Origin: Symsagittifera roscoffensis
Taxonomy: Eukaryota; Xenacoelomorpha; Acoela; Convolutidae
Reading direction: 5' to 3'
DNA length: 60,000 nt
Assembly (NCBI RefSeq): GCF_963678635.1
Contig: NC_087065.1
Location: 7,837,209-7,897,208, forward strand
The stretch's first letter is position 1. Every line of letters starts with the position of its first letter. Made by a program: the position numbers and the translations under genes. This document shows, piece by piece, positions 39,594 through 51,776 of this stretch. The notes under the pieces were generated by a model that had not been told where the DNA came from, ran no database searches, and saw only the letters and a list, made by a program, of their open reading frames with translations.

Positions 39594-40527
39594 TCACACA
39601 TTTTGTATGACGCCTTCCTGCACGCAACCTAAACTCAGCCTATACTTGAATAATTGTGTATTAGTATCATAAAAGATTACGTGTATCAGTGCATAGAGCT
39701 CCCGTGGATGCAGTCGTCCTCTGTTCGGATCGTAAACTGGAAGTGAGAGGTCCTTCACTTCCCTTTCCACAAGGAAGTCTCTCAATCTCGTCAAGGACAA
39801 GACTAGGTTTTCCGGGTCCACGGGCCGCTTCTCCGTCGCCCTCGTCACCAAGAAGCATATATACTTTCCCGGTATCTGTGACGTCGCCGGAAGCAAAGCT
39901 GCTACGCTTCCTATTCCTGGTCTTTGCTTCCAAAGGAATTCTATGTTTTTATATTCTCTCTTAAAATCCGCTGCTAACGCTGTATTAAAACTTATGTCTG
40001 CTAAGATCGCTATCGCACATGTTCTATTTGTGAGTATGAAATCACTGTCTGTCAGTATTATGCTACTTGAGTATTCATTTGGCAAGTTAAAATATGACTC
40101 AACTACCCTCCCCTATGTCCGGTTTCTTAGGGTCCTCGCCTGTTTCTGCTTCTAGATCACCTATCTCTCTGGCTTTTCTTAATTTTTTTATTAATAATAT
40201 TTCATTGTTGGTAAGTCCTACCCCCACTCCCCGGACAAAAGTATCCATCGACGTCCCCGTCGATCGCATACCGGGTATCAAATCGAGATTGGAGGCCGGA
40301 ATGAGTAGTCGCCCCTCCTGGGCAGCCCAGGAAGGATCTTCTCGTTCGGTTTTCAAGTATTTTATGCTTTCACGATCTACATCTTGAATCGTGACACTGG
40401 TCTCCTTTGGGTCCGACGTCATTTCGTTCAGCCATTCCAAGACACGCAGATTCGTCAAGTCTTGTTCATATGACTGCTGTTGCTCGTCGTCGAATTCTAC
40501 CTCGGGTTTCGACCGGTCATCGACCAC
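39594..40527 (-). pseudogene. E2 pol C-terminal extension with macro-like domain
   Basis: 40527-40099 is an acidic linker (DDEQQQSYEQDL, SVTIQDVDRES); 40085-39594 is the domain. SSIILTDSDFILTNRTCAIA, TALAADFKREY, GKYICFLVTRATEK, LVLSLTRLRDFLVEREVK and LSLPVYDPNRGRLHPRELYA follow the order of macro domains of the TARG1/OARD1 type (ADP-ribose binding; removal of ADP-ribose or acyl-ADP-ribose). The loop that carries the catalytic Asp in that family is NRGRLHP here, so activity is doubtful. A frameshift separates linker and domain. E1 has the same domain. Confidence 0.65.
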
Positions 40528-42135
40528 TCATCAACGTGATCATCGACTATGTCAATGTCCTGTGACACAGTTATTTCTTCTAGACCCACTACTTCTTCCC
40601 CTATCTTCTTTAGGTCTATCCTGTCCACTACAAAATTGTCGCCGTAAGGGTTATATTTCTTCTTGGATCTTGTCCTGTCATTCTGACGAGACTGTATCGT
40701 GAACGGAAGATCCGGTTCCATGTTCTTAGGAACCTCCCTTTGTTCAGGGTCCTGCCAGTCCTCCTCTGCATAGGGTAAAGTTTGATCGTCCGCTTCAATC
40801 ACGTCATTTGGGTCCAAGTCCAGTGGTGTACTTGCTCCTTCTTCTATGACCTCATTTCCATCGCTCTTTTCCCTGGTGCCCTTCTCATTGACCTCACAAG
40901 CAGGGTCCATCATTAGATAATCCCCTTCTTTCATGTCTGCAGGTATACACCAGTCTTCTGTCGATGGATTGTGTATTTTAATGTTTTCGTAATGAGCGGC
41001 TCGGCCCGTACTCAGTCTATAAAAACGTCCCTCCTGGTGCACCTCCGTAATCATGAAGGGTCCCCTCCACTTTTTTAAAAGCTTTTTCGTTCCTTTCGGT
41101 GGTATGACGTTCTGAAATCCCCATACGTAATCTCCTACCGAGTAAGCTTTTGCACCAGCTGCTTTCTTGTCAAATCTTTTCCTCTGCCTTGCCTGCGCTT
41201 GCTGAGTATTTTGTCTACACAATTCGTTCAACTCTTGCTGACGTCTAATTACATCCCTCACATAGACCTGTGGTGACGTCTTCTTCCCCTCATACTCTGG
41301 GTAGAAGAAAGTCAAAGGCAAAGTCTGGCACGGCTTCTGCATACTTCGTGAAGTGATCTATCATGACCAGGACTTGGTTATAACCGCTGTCTGTCATGCA
41401 TATCTTTTGGTGATCTATCTGCACTACCTCGTTGAATTCAGACGACTCGATCGATTGTAAAGGAAATCGCAACTTCCTTGGATCCTTGACCTGTTGGCAT
41501 GACAGACATGCTGTTACCCACTTCTCGCATGCCTTTTTCATTCCAGGCCACTCGAAGCGCTTCAGGATCCTCTGATATACCTTGTCGATCCCCTGATGGC
41601 CCATCTGATCATGCGACCTGAATAGTAGTTCTGTCTGATAGAGTTGCGGCAACACTATCGCGTTATACTTGTATAGGACTTTGTCTTCTTCTCTTCTCTT
41701 GCATGCCACAATCCCTTCCTTGTTCAAATACAACCTCCCTTCCTTCTGCATGAAGTACTGTCTCAGGATACGATAACTGTCTTCCTCGAGGTCCCCTTTA
41801 TCCGGAGCACCATTCTCGATCCACCTTTTCAGGTTGCTTGTCATGCGATCATTTCTCTGCGCCCTTAGAAGATCCGAGAGTCTGTATCTCGCCTTCAAGT
41901 ACGTCTTCATGACCCTCATCTGACTATTCAGCTCATTGGGCTGGTGTGTGTCTTCCTCCATCTTAACGCACCAAATCTTCGCCAACGGCTGTGTTTCTTG
42001 CTTGAACGGTTGAAGATCAGTCCTGACTACTTCCTTTTGTGGCAACAGACTTATCGAACGTTTCGATACTGCTATTGTTTCCAAATCATCTGCTGCGTTG
42101 TCAAATACTCTTTCGCTTGGTATGAGGTTATTCAT
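40497..42135 (-). pseudogene. E2 integrase, catalytic core deleted
   Basis: 42135-41290 holds the HHCC zinc-binding region (SHDQMGHQGID with ACLSCQQVK) and the first core Asp (VQIDHQK). 41342-40497 holds the end of the core (LPLTFFYPEYEGKK), a basic helix, a GPF segment (KKWRGPFMITEV) typical of the Ty3/Gypsy GPY/F module, and an acidic tail leading to the macro-like domain. About 335 bp between the two, with the second Asp and the Glu of the DDE triad, are missing at 41325 when compared with E1. E2 could not integrate with its own enzyme. Confidence 0.85.
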
Positions 42136-42149
42136 TTTTTGTTCAAAAG

Positions 42150-42803
42150 AGCAATTTTGAACAAAACGGCGAAGCGGAGCTTCGCATCACCTGCGACAAA
42201 ACGCAAGCGCAGAATTGCAAGCTGGCGATTATTAACAAAACGAAAAAAAAAATTCGGGAAAAAACAAAGTTATGTCGGAAAAAGTCATAAACACAACCAC
42301 CATTTTACAATAACCTAATAGAATTCATCTAGCGGCCATAAGCAGACAAAAGGTGAGACGAAAATTTAGCCGATCAGAAAGTGTCATGAAAATTTCGACA
42401 TTTATCCTTTTTGTAATTTTCGCCCGAAGTACATACATATCGACGGAAAATAAAGCTACGTTCTAAACCGACTGGCTAGCGTCTAAACACATCTCTACAT
42501 GCTTTTCACCGTCTCTGCCAAAGCCAGTTTTTATGGTGGTCTTTCTAATATCGGGTCGACAAAAAAAAAGGTACTGTTTCCGGCTTCGATCAGAACGCTC
42601 TAATTAACTTAATTTTAAGCAAAAATAGTGAGCTTATGGCTGGTTCTCAGTATCCCCACACCACTAGGTCACTCCTAAAAACAGGGCTACTACTTATTAA
42701 TATATTACTATTGTTTTTGTTCAGTAGATAAAAAAATCATCATCTCCATTGAAGATGGATTAACCCTTTACCTTAACTATTAGCTTCTCATGATCTAAAA
42801 ATG
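42150..42803 (+). mobile_element. Insertion in E2 pol: SINE-like head plus LTR fragment
   Basis: 42163-42416 begins with the cap gcgaagcggagcttcgca found at the start of the SINEs here, then unrelated AT-rich sequence. 42417-42803 is the first 390 bp of a family A LTR (cgcccgaagtacatac, atcgacggaaaataaagcta). Together they separate RNase H/linker from integrase. Confidence 0.6.
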
Positions 42804-42830
42804 GAAGCTGTTTGACCCTGTCCAGATCCC

Positions 42831-43896
42831 TTGCTCGAGCCTCCACTAGTAGTGTGTGGATTGATAGCTCTGACAGTTCCGATCCTGAGCTTGAGTTCTT
42901 GTCTGAGTAGGTGTCGATTCCTGGATTCCGAGAGTTGTCATCACTTGAAGAGTCTGCGATGGAGCACGTTCCTACTTCCGGATCTGAACTCCCCGGACAA
43001 AATCTTATCCTCCAGGTCCTGTTCCTCGTCAGGAACTTTTCCTTCTACATCAGATTCCCCGGACAAACTTTCTTGTCCCGGGTTTTGATCCTGAACTCAC
43101 CTGCTCTCCTCAGCGTTCGTCTCCCCAGACAAATAATCCTGCTCCAGGTTTCGTTCAACCTCTTCGCGCCACTGATCTTGATCCTCGAAGGTGTTTTTTT
43201 TTTGTCCCATTCACATGTTCTTTCCGTTTGTTTGATGTGCTTGTCAAGACGTTTTGGGGTATCGAGGATACGAGTTGCTGAACTATAGTCCTACAATCCC
43301 TTTCATTTTCTTTGTGTTGTCGTCTTGACGGCATGATCTTCACCTTCTCACTGACAGTCAGTGATGCCATGGCTGCTTCCCACTCGGGGTCATCTCTGAT
43401 CACTTCTCTCTCCAACAATCCACCCAGCATCCGCATCACTTGTGGTGTGACCTGCACCGTTTTATCCAAGAATGAGAGGCTGTTCATGTTCATGCGAGAG
43501 AGTTCCTGCTGGACCAGGTTTGAGCGCAGCAACAGATCCAAGGGCACCGGGTCCTTCTTGGATGGAATCTTTATCTCGGCTGCTTTCTCTACAGGTAACT
43601 CAGGATCGAGTTACCTGTAGAGAACCTACTGGTAACTCAATCGGATGTCCAGACTTGTCTAACCATCTCGACAAGGGAAGCGCTTCATAAGTTTCTTTGT
43701 CCAGAAACGAGAACCTTTCCTAGATTTCTGCCTGATTGGCTTGCTTCTGTTCCAATCTTTCATGGAACTCGGTGTTCTTGCTGAGGCTGTCAGCATTCTG
43801 GTGTTTATCACAAATCCTGTGCTCGATTATAAAGTGGTAGTCATCTAATCTTACTATCCATCTACCAATATAACTCTGATCCATCGAGTATGTCTT
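42831..43896 (-). pseudogene. E2 pol linker between RNase H and integrase
   Basis: 43547-43155 encodes a charged region (LLRSNLVQQELSRMN, VKIMPSRRQHKEN). The sequence to its left is an acidic repeat region with Leu-Ser-Gly-Glu units (SGES, SGET, ILSGEF), frameshifted. A short inverted repeat (ggtaactcaggatcgagttacc at about 43594) interrupts it. No catalytic motif. Confidence 0.45.
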
Positions 43897-45390
43897 CTAC
43901 CAAGATAACGCTCTGTTGTCTACGCGTAACTTAAGGGGAGCGCTCCCCAAGTATGCGCTGTACTTTTTCACGAATGTGACTACTGCAAACTTTTCTGCTT
44001 TCGGTGCACCATGTTTTATCTCAGTGTCACTTAACACCTTGCTGCCATAAGCAATGGGACGGAGAACTCTTCTTCCATTCCATTCCGGCTCCTGATGCAG
44101 TATTCCTGAGATGGCTACTACTGATGCGTCTGTGTCAAGAACATACATGCCCTTCTCTGTAGGCATGCCTACCACTGGTGCTTCGCACAGTTCCCGCTTT
44201 ATGTTCTCGAAGGTAGCTTGTGCTTCTTCGTTCCATTCGAACTTCTTTCATTTGTTGCGCATCAGCTTCTGCATGGGATACACCTTGTCTGTATATCCTT
44301 TTAGGAACTCACGGTAATAATTGGCAAAAACCCTAGGAAGCTCATGAGTTGTGTGTCCGTTCTGGGAGCCTTCCATGTCAACACAGCCTCTACTGCTTCC
44401 GGGTCCGGCCTCACGCCATGCCTGTCCACCATTCTTCCTAGATACTTGATAGAATCCCTGAGGATCTCACATTTCGATGGTTTGCATTTCAAGCCTGCTT
44501 TTTTCATGCAGCCAAAAACCTCATCGAGCCGATCAATGTGCTCTTCCAGGGTGGGTGTTGCTATGACCACGTCATCCACGTAACACATCACTAGGTTCTC
44601 GTACTTCTTCGTCACCCTGGTCAAAGCCTGAGCCATCAGTCTTTGAAAAGTTGCCGTGGCTTTGCACAAGTCAAAGGGTATCCTCTTCCAATGGTACTAT
44701 CCCAATTCACATGCGAATCCGGTCTTTTCCATGTCCTTCTTCCGCAGAGGGACCTGCAAGAAGGCAGAACCCAGGTCCAGTGTGGCGAAGAACTTGGCGT
44801 CACAAAGTTTCCAGAGGCTCTCGTCTAATCGCGGTATCGGGTATTCATCTTTTTTTGTCACTGCGTTCAAGTTCAAGCAACGAAAGTCGCAATAGAACCT
44901 AAGCTGCCCCCTTCTTTTTTGCCATGACTACCCCGCAAGCCCATGGCAATTTTGAGGGTTCTATCATGTCGTATTCGAGCAACATTTCTATAACCGCTCG
45001 GCACGCTTCCGATTTATGTGGCGTCATTTGTCTTGAGCCTTCCCTATGGGGAACGGCGCCTTCCTCTAGTTCGATTTTGTTCGTGTTCGACGAAGTTACA
45101 ACAACCGATATCCGCTTTATGTTTTGAAAATACATCCGCGTTTCAATTTAAAACCGCCGGCAATGATTCAAAACTCCCTCGCCTGTTTTTCCTTTAGAGT
45201 GTTCTATTTCTAGCAAAACCGGTTTGTCAGGTTCTAGTTCATATGACGAGGGGCGTTCCGGAAAATTCGACCAGCTCGACAAGCCGTCGTCCGTTTCGGA
45301 TTTCATTGAAAACTGTTTATGAATAGATTTAATTTCATTAATTCTTTTCAAAATTATATCTTTGTTGGCATGATAAGGGCAGTCTTTCAC
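43897..45390 (-). pseudogene. E2 reverse transcriptase and RNase H
   Basis: RT opens with LPWACGVVMAKKKG, has FATLDLGSAFLQVPL (first catalytic Asp, about 44798-44754), and the active-site YVDD at 44582-44571, followed by KPSKCEILRDSIKYLGR. RNase H follows with YVLDTDASVVAISGIL and RVDNRALSW. The order PR-RT-RH-IN is that of Ty3/Gypsy. A stop near 44700 and a frameshift near 44300 break the frame. Priming would be from the tRNA site at 51764-51750. Confidence 0.9.
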
Positions 45391-45626
45391 ACTAAATTCT
45401 TCAAGTTTTGTGTCTCTCTATAGTCGGTCCTCATCGGCAAAGCGTAACCAAGCTTCTTTCCACGCTGGATTGAAACCGTGGTGTCCAGTGTGTTCAATAA
45501 CACACTGACACACAGTCCGTTTCGCGTTACCGAGAAGCTCCGGCCTAAAATCACTGAGCTTTGACTATTTGGATTCGTTACCAAACAAACCTGTTTACTA
45601 TTACTTAACGAATTTAAATTTCTCAT
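45387..45626 (-). pseudogene. E2 linker between protease and RT
   Basis: 79 codons (MRNLNSLSNSKQVCLVTNPN) of beta-rich sequence resembling the spacer domain after protease in Ty3/Gypsy Pol, ending one frameshift before RT. Confidence 0.55.
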
Positions 45627-45664
45627 TCTAAAAATTGCTACTAAAGCTTGTCCCGGCTGTAGTT

Positions 45665-46503
45665 TTACTTCCTATCTAAAAAGATTGGTACCTCTTTTTC
45701 ATCTGTTATTATTATATTAATTGGTTTCTTAACATACTTCCGGTCCGGGTTTCTAATCCTTTTTAGACCGTTGTTCAAGTCAATCATCACGTCGAAATTC
45801 CTCACAAAATCTCTGCCCAATATGAACTGGTCGGTGTCGTCCAAATTCTCTCCCACCAGGAAGCTCATCCAAAGATCCCGTCCTCCCATGTGGAGGACCG
45901 TTATTGGTGTTCTTCCGGCTACGTAAATTGCTCCTCGATTGGCTGCCGCTAGTCAGAGATTCGTCGGAATTAGGTCTTCCCTCGTGAAGCCCATTCTTTC
46001 CCAAGTTTTTATCGGCATCACGCTTACTACCGCTCCTGTGTCCAGAAGCCCTGTGAATCCAATTTTCTTTCGTTGGTATCGAGCAGATGTGCAGTCACAT
46101 CTGCCTCATACCCTATGTGTACTGCATCTTGCTCCATCATGGCGTCATGACCAATTCTGCGGATCTTAAGTTCTTCCTGTCCCAAATAGATCTGCCCCAT
46201 TTGGTCGCTATCTGTTGTGACATAGGTTCTAGTGTAGATACTTATCCTGTCAACGTTAAACATAACTTGATAAGGTCCATAGACTTCCACGTAACGCCCG
46301 TGAAGTTTCTTCGTTCGATAGTCACCCGTCGTCAACAACGCTCGTACAGCCCTCGACTCAGTGCGTGGCTCTACCTGTCTCAGATAACCTGCATATGTGT
46401 CTAAATGCATCATAGTGAACTCTGAGGGTTCACTTAGGTTCCTTATCACCTGATGCCCCGAAACTGAATTTATTGACTGTATTCTACTTCCTTGTGGCAC
46501 CAT
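45665..46503 (-). pseudogene. E2 aspartic protease (retropepsin)
   Basis: FTGLLDTGAVVSVMPIKTW carries the catalytic DTGA at 46042-46031, and QFILGRDFVRNFDV (45810-45770) is the closing strand. The intervening part contains one stop and the frame changes near 46027. It is preceded by a domain reaching back to 46503 that joins gag to protease. Confidence 0.82.
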
Positions 46504-48653
46504 TCCGACTTGAGTCTCAACTCCTCTGGTGTTGGCGCATTGGTTGAGAGTGGTGTGTAATGTGTCGTTAACATTGTTGGAAGCTCATCATTCTTCACAC
46601 CATCGATGAATTCTGAGGCTACTGACTGGTTCATTCTTCTGTTCGACACGTCTGGCATCTCCAAATCGTCTAAAAACTTGACTATCGTCTCGTCTTCACG
46701 TTGTCTCCGTTCCTCGAAGCGCATCATTGCTTGGTGTCCTTGCACCCCTGAGCCAAAACGATTTAACAAGATTTCAAAGATTTTCTCAGCAGTATCCCGC
46801 TGGTATTGTTTATTGGCCTTCACACAGTTTAGGGCTGTCTCTTCCAAGTTGCTGGTAAGAGCACTGCATTCTTGCCTTTCTGACAAGTCCTCTTCTTCAA
46901 AATGCAGTTTCATCACCTCTATCCAGGTATCAAAACAGCCATCAGATTCGTCATTATAATATCTTGGTTTCTTAAAGACCCTTCTGGACTTTTCACTACG
47001 TTCATTGGTTCTAGATAACCTCGTTAAGAATGTTTCCAAGGACTTGTTCAGAGGTTCAAAGGAAATTGCCATCGGTGTAGCTTCTCTTGAATGCCCCGCC
47101 TGAGTATCATTGTCCCCTGGTAAGGGCTCTGGATTTCCTCTGTCCGAATCACTGGGATGACTTCTTCCATGATTCGCAAGACTCCTGTTCCTAGAATCAC
47201 ATCTCCCAGTCGTATGTGTATCTTGCGTCGGCCGTTCGTTTGAGGTCGGTCTGTTGCCAGTCAAACTTCCTCTGATGTTTGGGCGCCGTGGCCTATTGTC
47301 CCCTGTGGCATAGCTGGATGAACTGCCCCTCCCTCTAGTGGATCCATATGTCTTTCTCCTATTCGGTTGTTCATTGAAGTTCACTCTCGGCTCCCTGCTG
47401 GGTTCTCCCGAGTTCGGTTCTCCATTCTTCGATCCACTCCTGCTGCCTAGTAGCCCATCCAACCTATCCATGATAGCCTGAGTTCGCCTCTCCATCATCG
47501 CGTCTATCTTCGTGTCAAGAGTCCCAAGAGTCTGCTCTTGTTGAATTCGCAACTTCTCCATGTCATCTCCCAATCGTAATTCTCTCTGCTCAGCTTACTT
47601 CGTCATTCGCGACAAGTTCTTAGCCAAGTGTTCGTCCGTTCTCTCCTTCAAGCGTTTTTTGCTTCTGCTAACTTCTTGTCTGTTGCGGTTGATCTCCTCC
47701 CGCAGGTTTTCTCTCTCTACGTGGACTGCCCTTTCTAGTTCACTCATTCTTAAGGACATCTGTTCATTCTGTTCTCCCATGCTGCCTACTATGTTGGTCA
47801 AGGCTTCTTCAATTGTTGCTCCGTTATCCACTAATGGCGTCACACTTTGCGGTGTCACCCTGTCGGTCCCAGGTAGCTTGGTGCTGGTCGAGACTCGGGT
47901 CTTGATTCTCTGCCTCGACGTCTATTCATTATCCACTTCTGGATCCGCAGGTGCGTTACATAGCCCTGTGTTTATATTCTTCCCAGTTCGCATTTCCGAA
48001 TTCTTCATGTTCACAAAGTCTCCTGACTGGCCTGATCCGTTTGTGGTCTTGCTTAATGTCCTCATTACACCAAATTGGTACATGGTACCAGTCTCTCTAT
48101 CGGTGTATGCGTCATTCTCGTGAGTCGAACTATTGAGGCTGACTTGAGATCCAAAGTCATGTTGCCCGTCATCGTCCTCTTCTTCTTCCTGAGTTTCTGC
48201 TTCATCGCCTGTACCCGTTCCCATGTTAAATGTAAAGAAGTTTCCGAAAGTATTGTTCACTCTTTCTGAAAACGATGAGGACGTTGCCGGTTTCTTCGTC
48301 ACGCCCAGCATCATGGTGTTGTCTGTGGATGATCTTGTAGTCGCCAAATTTTCAGTAGAGATGTCGGACAGTTCCGACATCTCTTTTCGGTCCAGAGTCC
48401 CGGTGGAAGTCGCAAAATCTTGGCCTTATTCTACCGGAGTTGATTCACTCGCCAACCTTCTGTTTCCTATCCCTTCCGGTCCATGTCCCTCTTGGTTCTC
48501 ATCCATGGCAGGGTCCGGATGGACCTCTACCTCTAACCTTGCCTTCTGTCCTTCTGAGGACTTTTGACTCCTGGTTTCAACCATTATGCCTGAAACTTTC
48601 TTCCCTTTGTCGGTCCGGGTTCGTGTGATCCTTTCCACAAATGGGTCGTTCAT
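46470..48653 (-). pseudogene. E2 gag, four frames
   Basis: ORFs at 48653-48426, 48380-47922, 47858-47595 and 47573-46470. The last (367 codons) holds the capsid-like domain (CFDTWIEVMKLHFEEEDLSE, TAEKIFEILLNRFGSG, TPEELRLKSEW), preceded by an Arg/Gly/Ser-rich stretch and a coiled coil (RMSELERAVHVERENLREEI). It resembles the retrotransposon gag family. No CCHC zinc knuckle is visible; the RG-rich part may bind RNA instead. The N-terminal parts are acidic and disordered. Confidence 0.75.
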
Positions 48654-49431
48654 TGCTTTTCTTTGTTTCTCTTGTATGAATTTCCTTTATCACTTCCTAC
48701 TGCCTATACACTCAATTCGATTGCTAGTGTCCTTTTAGTCTGACTACTGATAACAATAACACAACACAATAAATTCCAAAAGTTTCTTTTAAATAGTGAC
48801 CACGAACCCTTGTATGTTATCACTGTACCGCGTGCATACAATTTATTCACAATAATCGATTATTAGTTGTAAGATATGAAGCTAGCACAGTCTGATAATA
48901 TCAATTTATTTAAAAGATAGTGCTCTCACTACCCAATCAAGGACAGATGTTATTGATTTAAAACCAAAAATGAACAAAAAAGAGAATACTTTCAATGAAA
49001 AACGTATGTGTTTTGTACTTTAGTCAGTCGCAATGTAATAGTCGAACTTTGTTTCTAAAGAAAGAGCTTTCCCTGTCCGGTGCTGCACCAAACAGACAAA
49101 ACTTGAAGGCAGTAATTTTCTCAAGTGGGCGTCTATTGCACCCACCGAATCCTGTGTTCCATATCTGCCTTCGGATTGCCCGAGCTAGACCTACTAAAAC
49201 GATAATCACCTTTCCCAAAAACGATTTAGATTTCAATCGACACAATTTTTCTTTTTTTCAATTTAGCCTTATTGTCGAAAGTAACCGAGTTTAGACCTAT
49301 TTTGTTTTGATCTGATCTTTCATGAAAGGCAATTTACCAGTGCAGTCACTGGTTCCTAGCCTGTCTCTTAATAATCTAATACCTTTCACTATTTTCTTTT
49401 CTTTTGACTACTTAAGTCTTGACAAAGTAGT

Positions 49432-49846
49432 ACCCCTTCGGATTGGCAAAAACAAGACCCCTCCGGATTGGCAAAATTGGGACCCTTCCGGATTGGCAAA
49501 ATTGGGACCCTTCCGGATTGCCAAAATAGTACCCTTCCGGATTGGCAAAAACAAGACCCCTATGGATTGGCAAAAATAGGACCCCTCCGGATTTGCAAAA
49601 ACAGGACCCCTCCGGATTGGCCAAACAGGACCCCTCCGGATTGGCAAAAACAGGACCACTCCGGATTGGCAAAAACAAGACCCCTCTGGATTTGCAAAAT
49701 TGGGACCCTTCCAGATTGGCAAATTTGACACCCTTCCGGATTGGCAAAAACAAGACCCTTCCGGATTGGCAAAATTGGGACCCTTCCGGATTGGCAAAAT
49801 AAGACCCTTCCGGATTGGGACCCCTCCGGGTTTGTAAAAATAGCTT
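49432..49846. repeat. 25-bp minisatellite in the E2 leader
   Basis: About 17 units, consensus on the plus strand gaccccTCCGGATTGGCAAAAaca with variable ends (aattggga, acaaga, acagga). Read on the minus strand the core is AATCCGGAAGGG or AATCCGGAGGGG. Units are contiguous, so this is not a CRISPR array. Confidence 0.9.
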
Positions 49847-51749
49847 TTCAGAGACTTTCAAAAATTTCACCCGATACCCTTCCGGATCCGTTCTCCGATG
49901 CTATTATGCTGTTGGAGCTAACTAGGAAGGGTGTATTTTTTTTCCTAAGACCTTTCCGGATTTGAGCTAAGCCTCTTATTTGACAATTCACCTTAACTGT
50001 GAAGGGTCTTATCACTAGCCTAGTTTCGACTCGACTATGGTTTTCTGGTTTCCTTAGCCTTCCCTTTTTGTCTAAAACAGCGTAAAATTGGCTTATTCAA
50101 CCGTTACTACCCTTTGGTAGGGGTGTAAGGGCATTCCAAAAAAAATTTATAAAACGTGAAGGGTCTACCTTCCCGAATTAGTGAGTTTGCTAAAACTAAT
50201 CTTAAAAAATTTTCACTCTTACTTTTTTGAATAATTAAAAATTCTACCAAGCTCACCTAGTTTCTGATCTAATGGTACCAAGATAAACTGGATCTGTCCA
50301 GTTGTTCCAAAGTTCTTAACCAAAACGTCTTTTTTCTAAAGCAAAAATATTCTCTCTTATATAACCGCCTATATTCTTTCCGACCTAAAAATTATTGATC
50401 CGAGCCCAGAAGGCCTATAATTTTCTAGTTCAATGCAAAAAACTCGATCTAAAACGTTCCAGCGCAAAAAATTTGCCAAAAACAATGCTATTTGGACCCT
50501 TCCGGATTGATGAATCCACTAAATCAAACACGTTAAGTTCGATTTCACTGTAACCCGGAAAGTTATCGGCAAACAGGTTTTAAAACCTGTCGATTCACTA
50601 GTGAACGTTGTGTGAACAACAATTTTTACTGTCCTAACTCAAAAATTTCAAAAAATTTTGTTATTTTGTAGCGTTTCGTTTTTTCAAAAATCAAGAAAAC
50701 TCGGTTTTTGTACCCAATTAGTTCTAACCACTTCTGAACTAAACTTCACCGTTTCTACCTGTTATACTAGTACAGTCACGATGTAACTTACTAATTTAGC
50801 ACTTTTTTTCGTTTCAAAAAATATCGATATCTCAAAAAATCGCGATTTGTGGAGGGGGTCAAAATATCGCTATTTTGACCCTAAGAACCGGTCTGCTTAC
50901 TGAGTTTTTCACTGAAAAACGTAATTGAAGTATTAAAATAGGCTGTATAAATAGTAATACTAGTAATATTATACCCCTCCGGGTTTGTTCAATAACCTAA
51001 TTAAGGTGCTTAACTCGGATATTCGCAGTTCGGTGAAGGGTCACTACAGTGCAGTCACTGTCGAGCCCCCCACAGACTAATATTTTACTTTTTGTACCAA
51101 AAGGGATACAAAACTTTTAACGATACCCAGCAGTCGATTGTTGTTGTCCTTGAGCCCCTTCTTGTCGCTCCTTGAACTGCTTGCCGGATCAGTCTTCTTC
51201 TCTAATCCCGAGACCCTTCCGGATTGAGCGCAAATTAGCATTAACGTGCTTAAATACTCAAATAACCCTACAAAACAAGCACCACAAACGGGCCAAAAAA
51301 TTGATCGTAATCATCCTAACTGATATAAAAGCCTGTAACAACAATATATCTAACAACAACAAACGGGAGGGTCGGATCACATCTCGTCTGGGGGGATGAT
51401 TTCTACTGATTTTATACTTTTTTTTTACTGTTTTCGGTTTTTTCGGTTATTTATATGTTTCTTGTTTTTTCTCAGGTACTATACTACTCTTTGTTTGGTT
51501 TCCTGTATATCTTTAAGTGTTTTTGGTCACGTACTACTCAGGAAATGACGGGACTGCGAATCCCCCCACCCTTCCTGGTTCGTGAGTTTTCGGTCTTAAC
51601 TAGGTTAAAAAGCTATTCACGGGAATCCAGAAGGCTTCCGCGTTCCGAACTACCCTTCCGCCCCGATTTTTAGGGCGTTGTTTTGAGCATAAGCTCGGCG
51701 TGGAGTGCTCGTTAACGGTTCTGCCGGTCATGATGTTAAAAAATAATAA

Positions 51750-51764
51750 CACCCAGGAGCGCCA
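51750..51764 (-). promoter_or_regulatory. Candidate tRNA primer-binding site of E2
   Basis: TGGCGCTCCTGGGTG on the minus strand, 12 bases inside the 5' LTR. The identical motif stands 12 bases from LTRs at 26809 and 25709. It begins TGG, matching the CCA end of a tRNA; I cannot name the tRNA. Confidence 0.6.
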
Positions 51765-51776
51765 TAAAAACATCTA

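Larger units (their letters stand above)
48654..51776 (-). other. E2 leader (5' untranslated region)
   Basis: 3.1 kb between the 5' LTR and gag with no convincing coding. It holds a 25-bp tandem array (49432-49846), scattered CCTTCCGGATT words, and the block shared with 25851-26808. A leader of this length is unusual for Ty3/Gypsy. Confidence 0.65.

Noticed and set aside
49432-49846. CRISPR-like regular repeats
   Set aside because: Units are directly adjacent and about 25 bp, without unique spacers, inside a eukaryotic retroelement leader.
49408-49870. Repetitive proteins on both strands in the leader
   Set aside because: Open frames arise because the 25-bp repeat has no stop in several frames; no start context or conservation.
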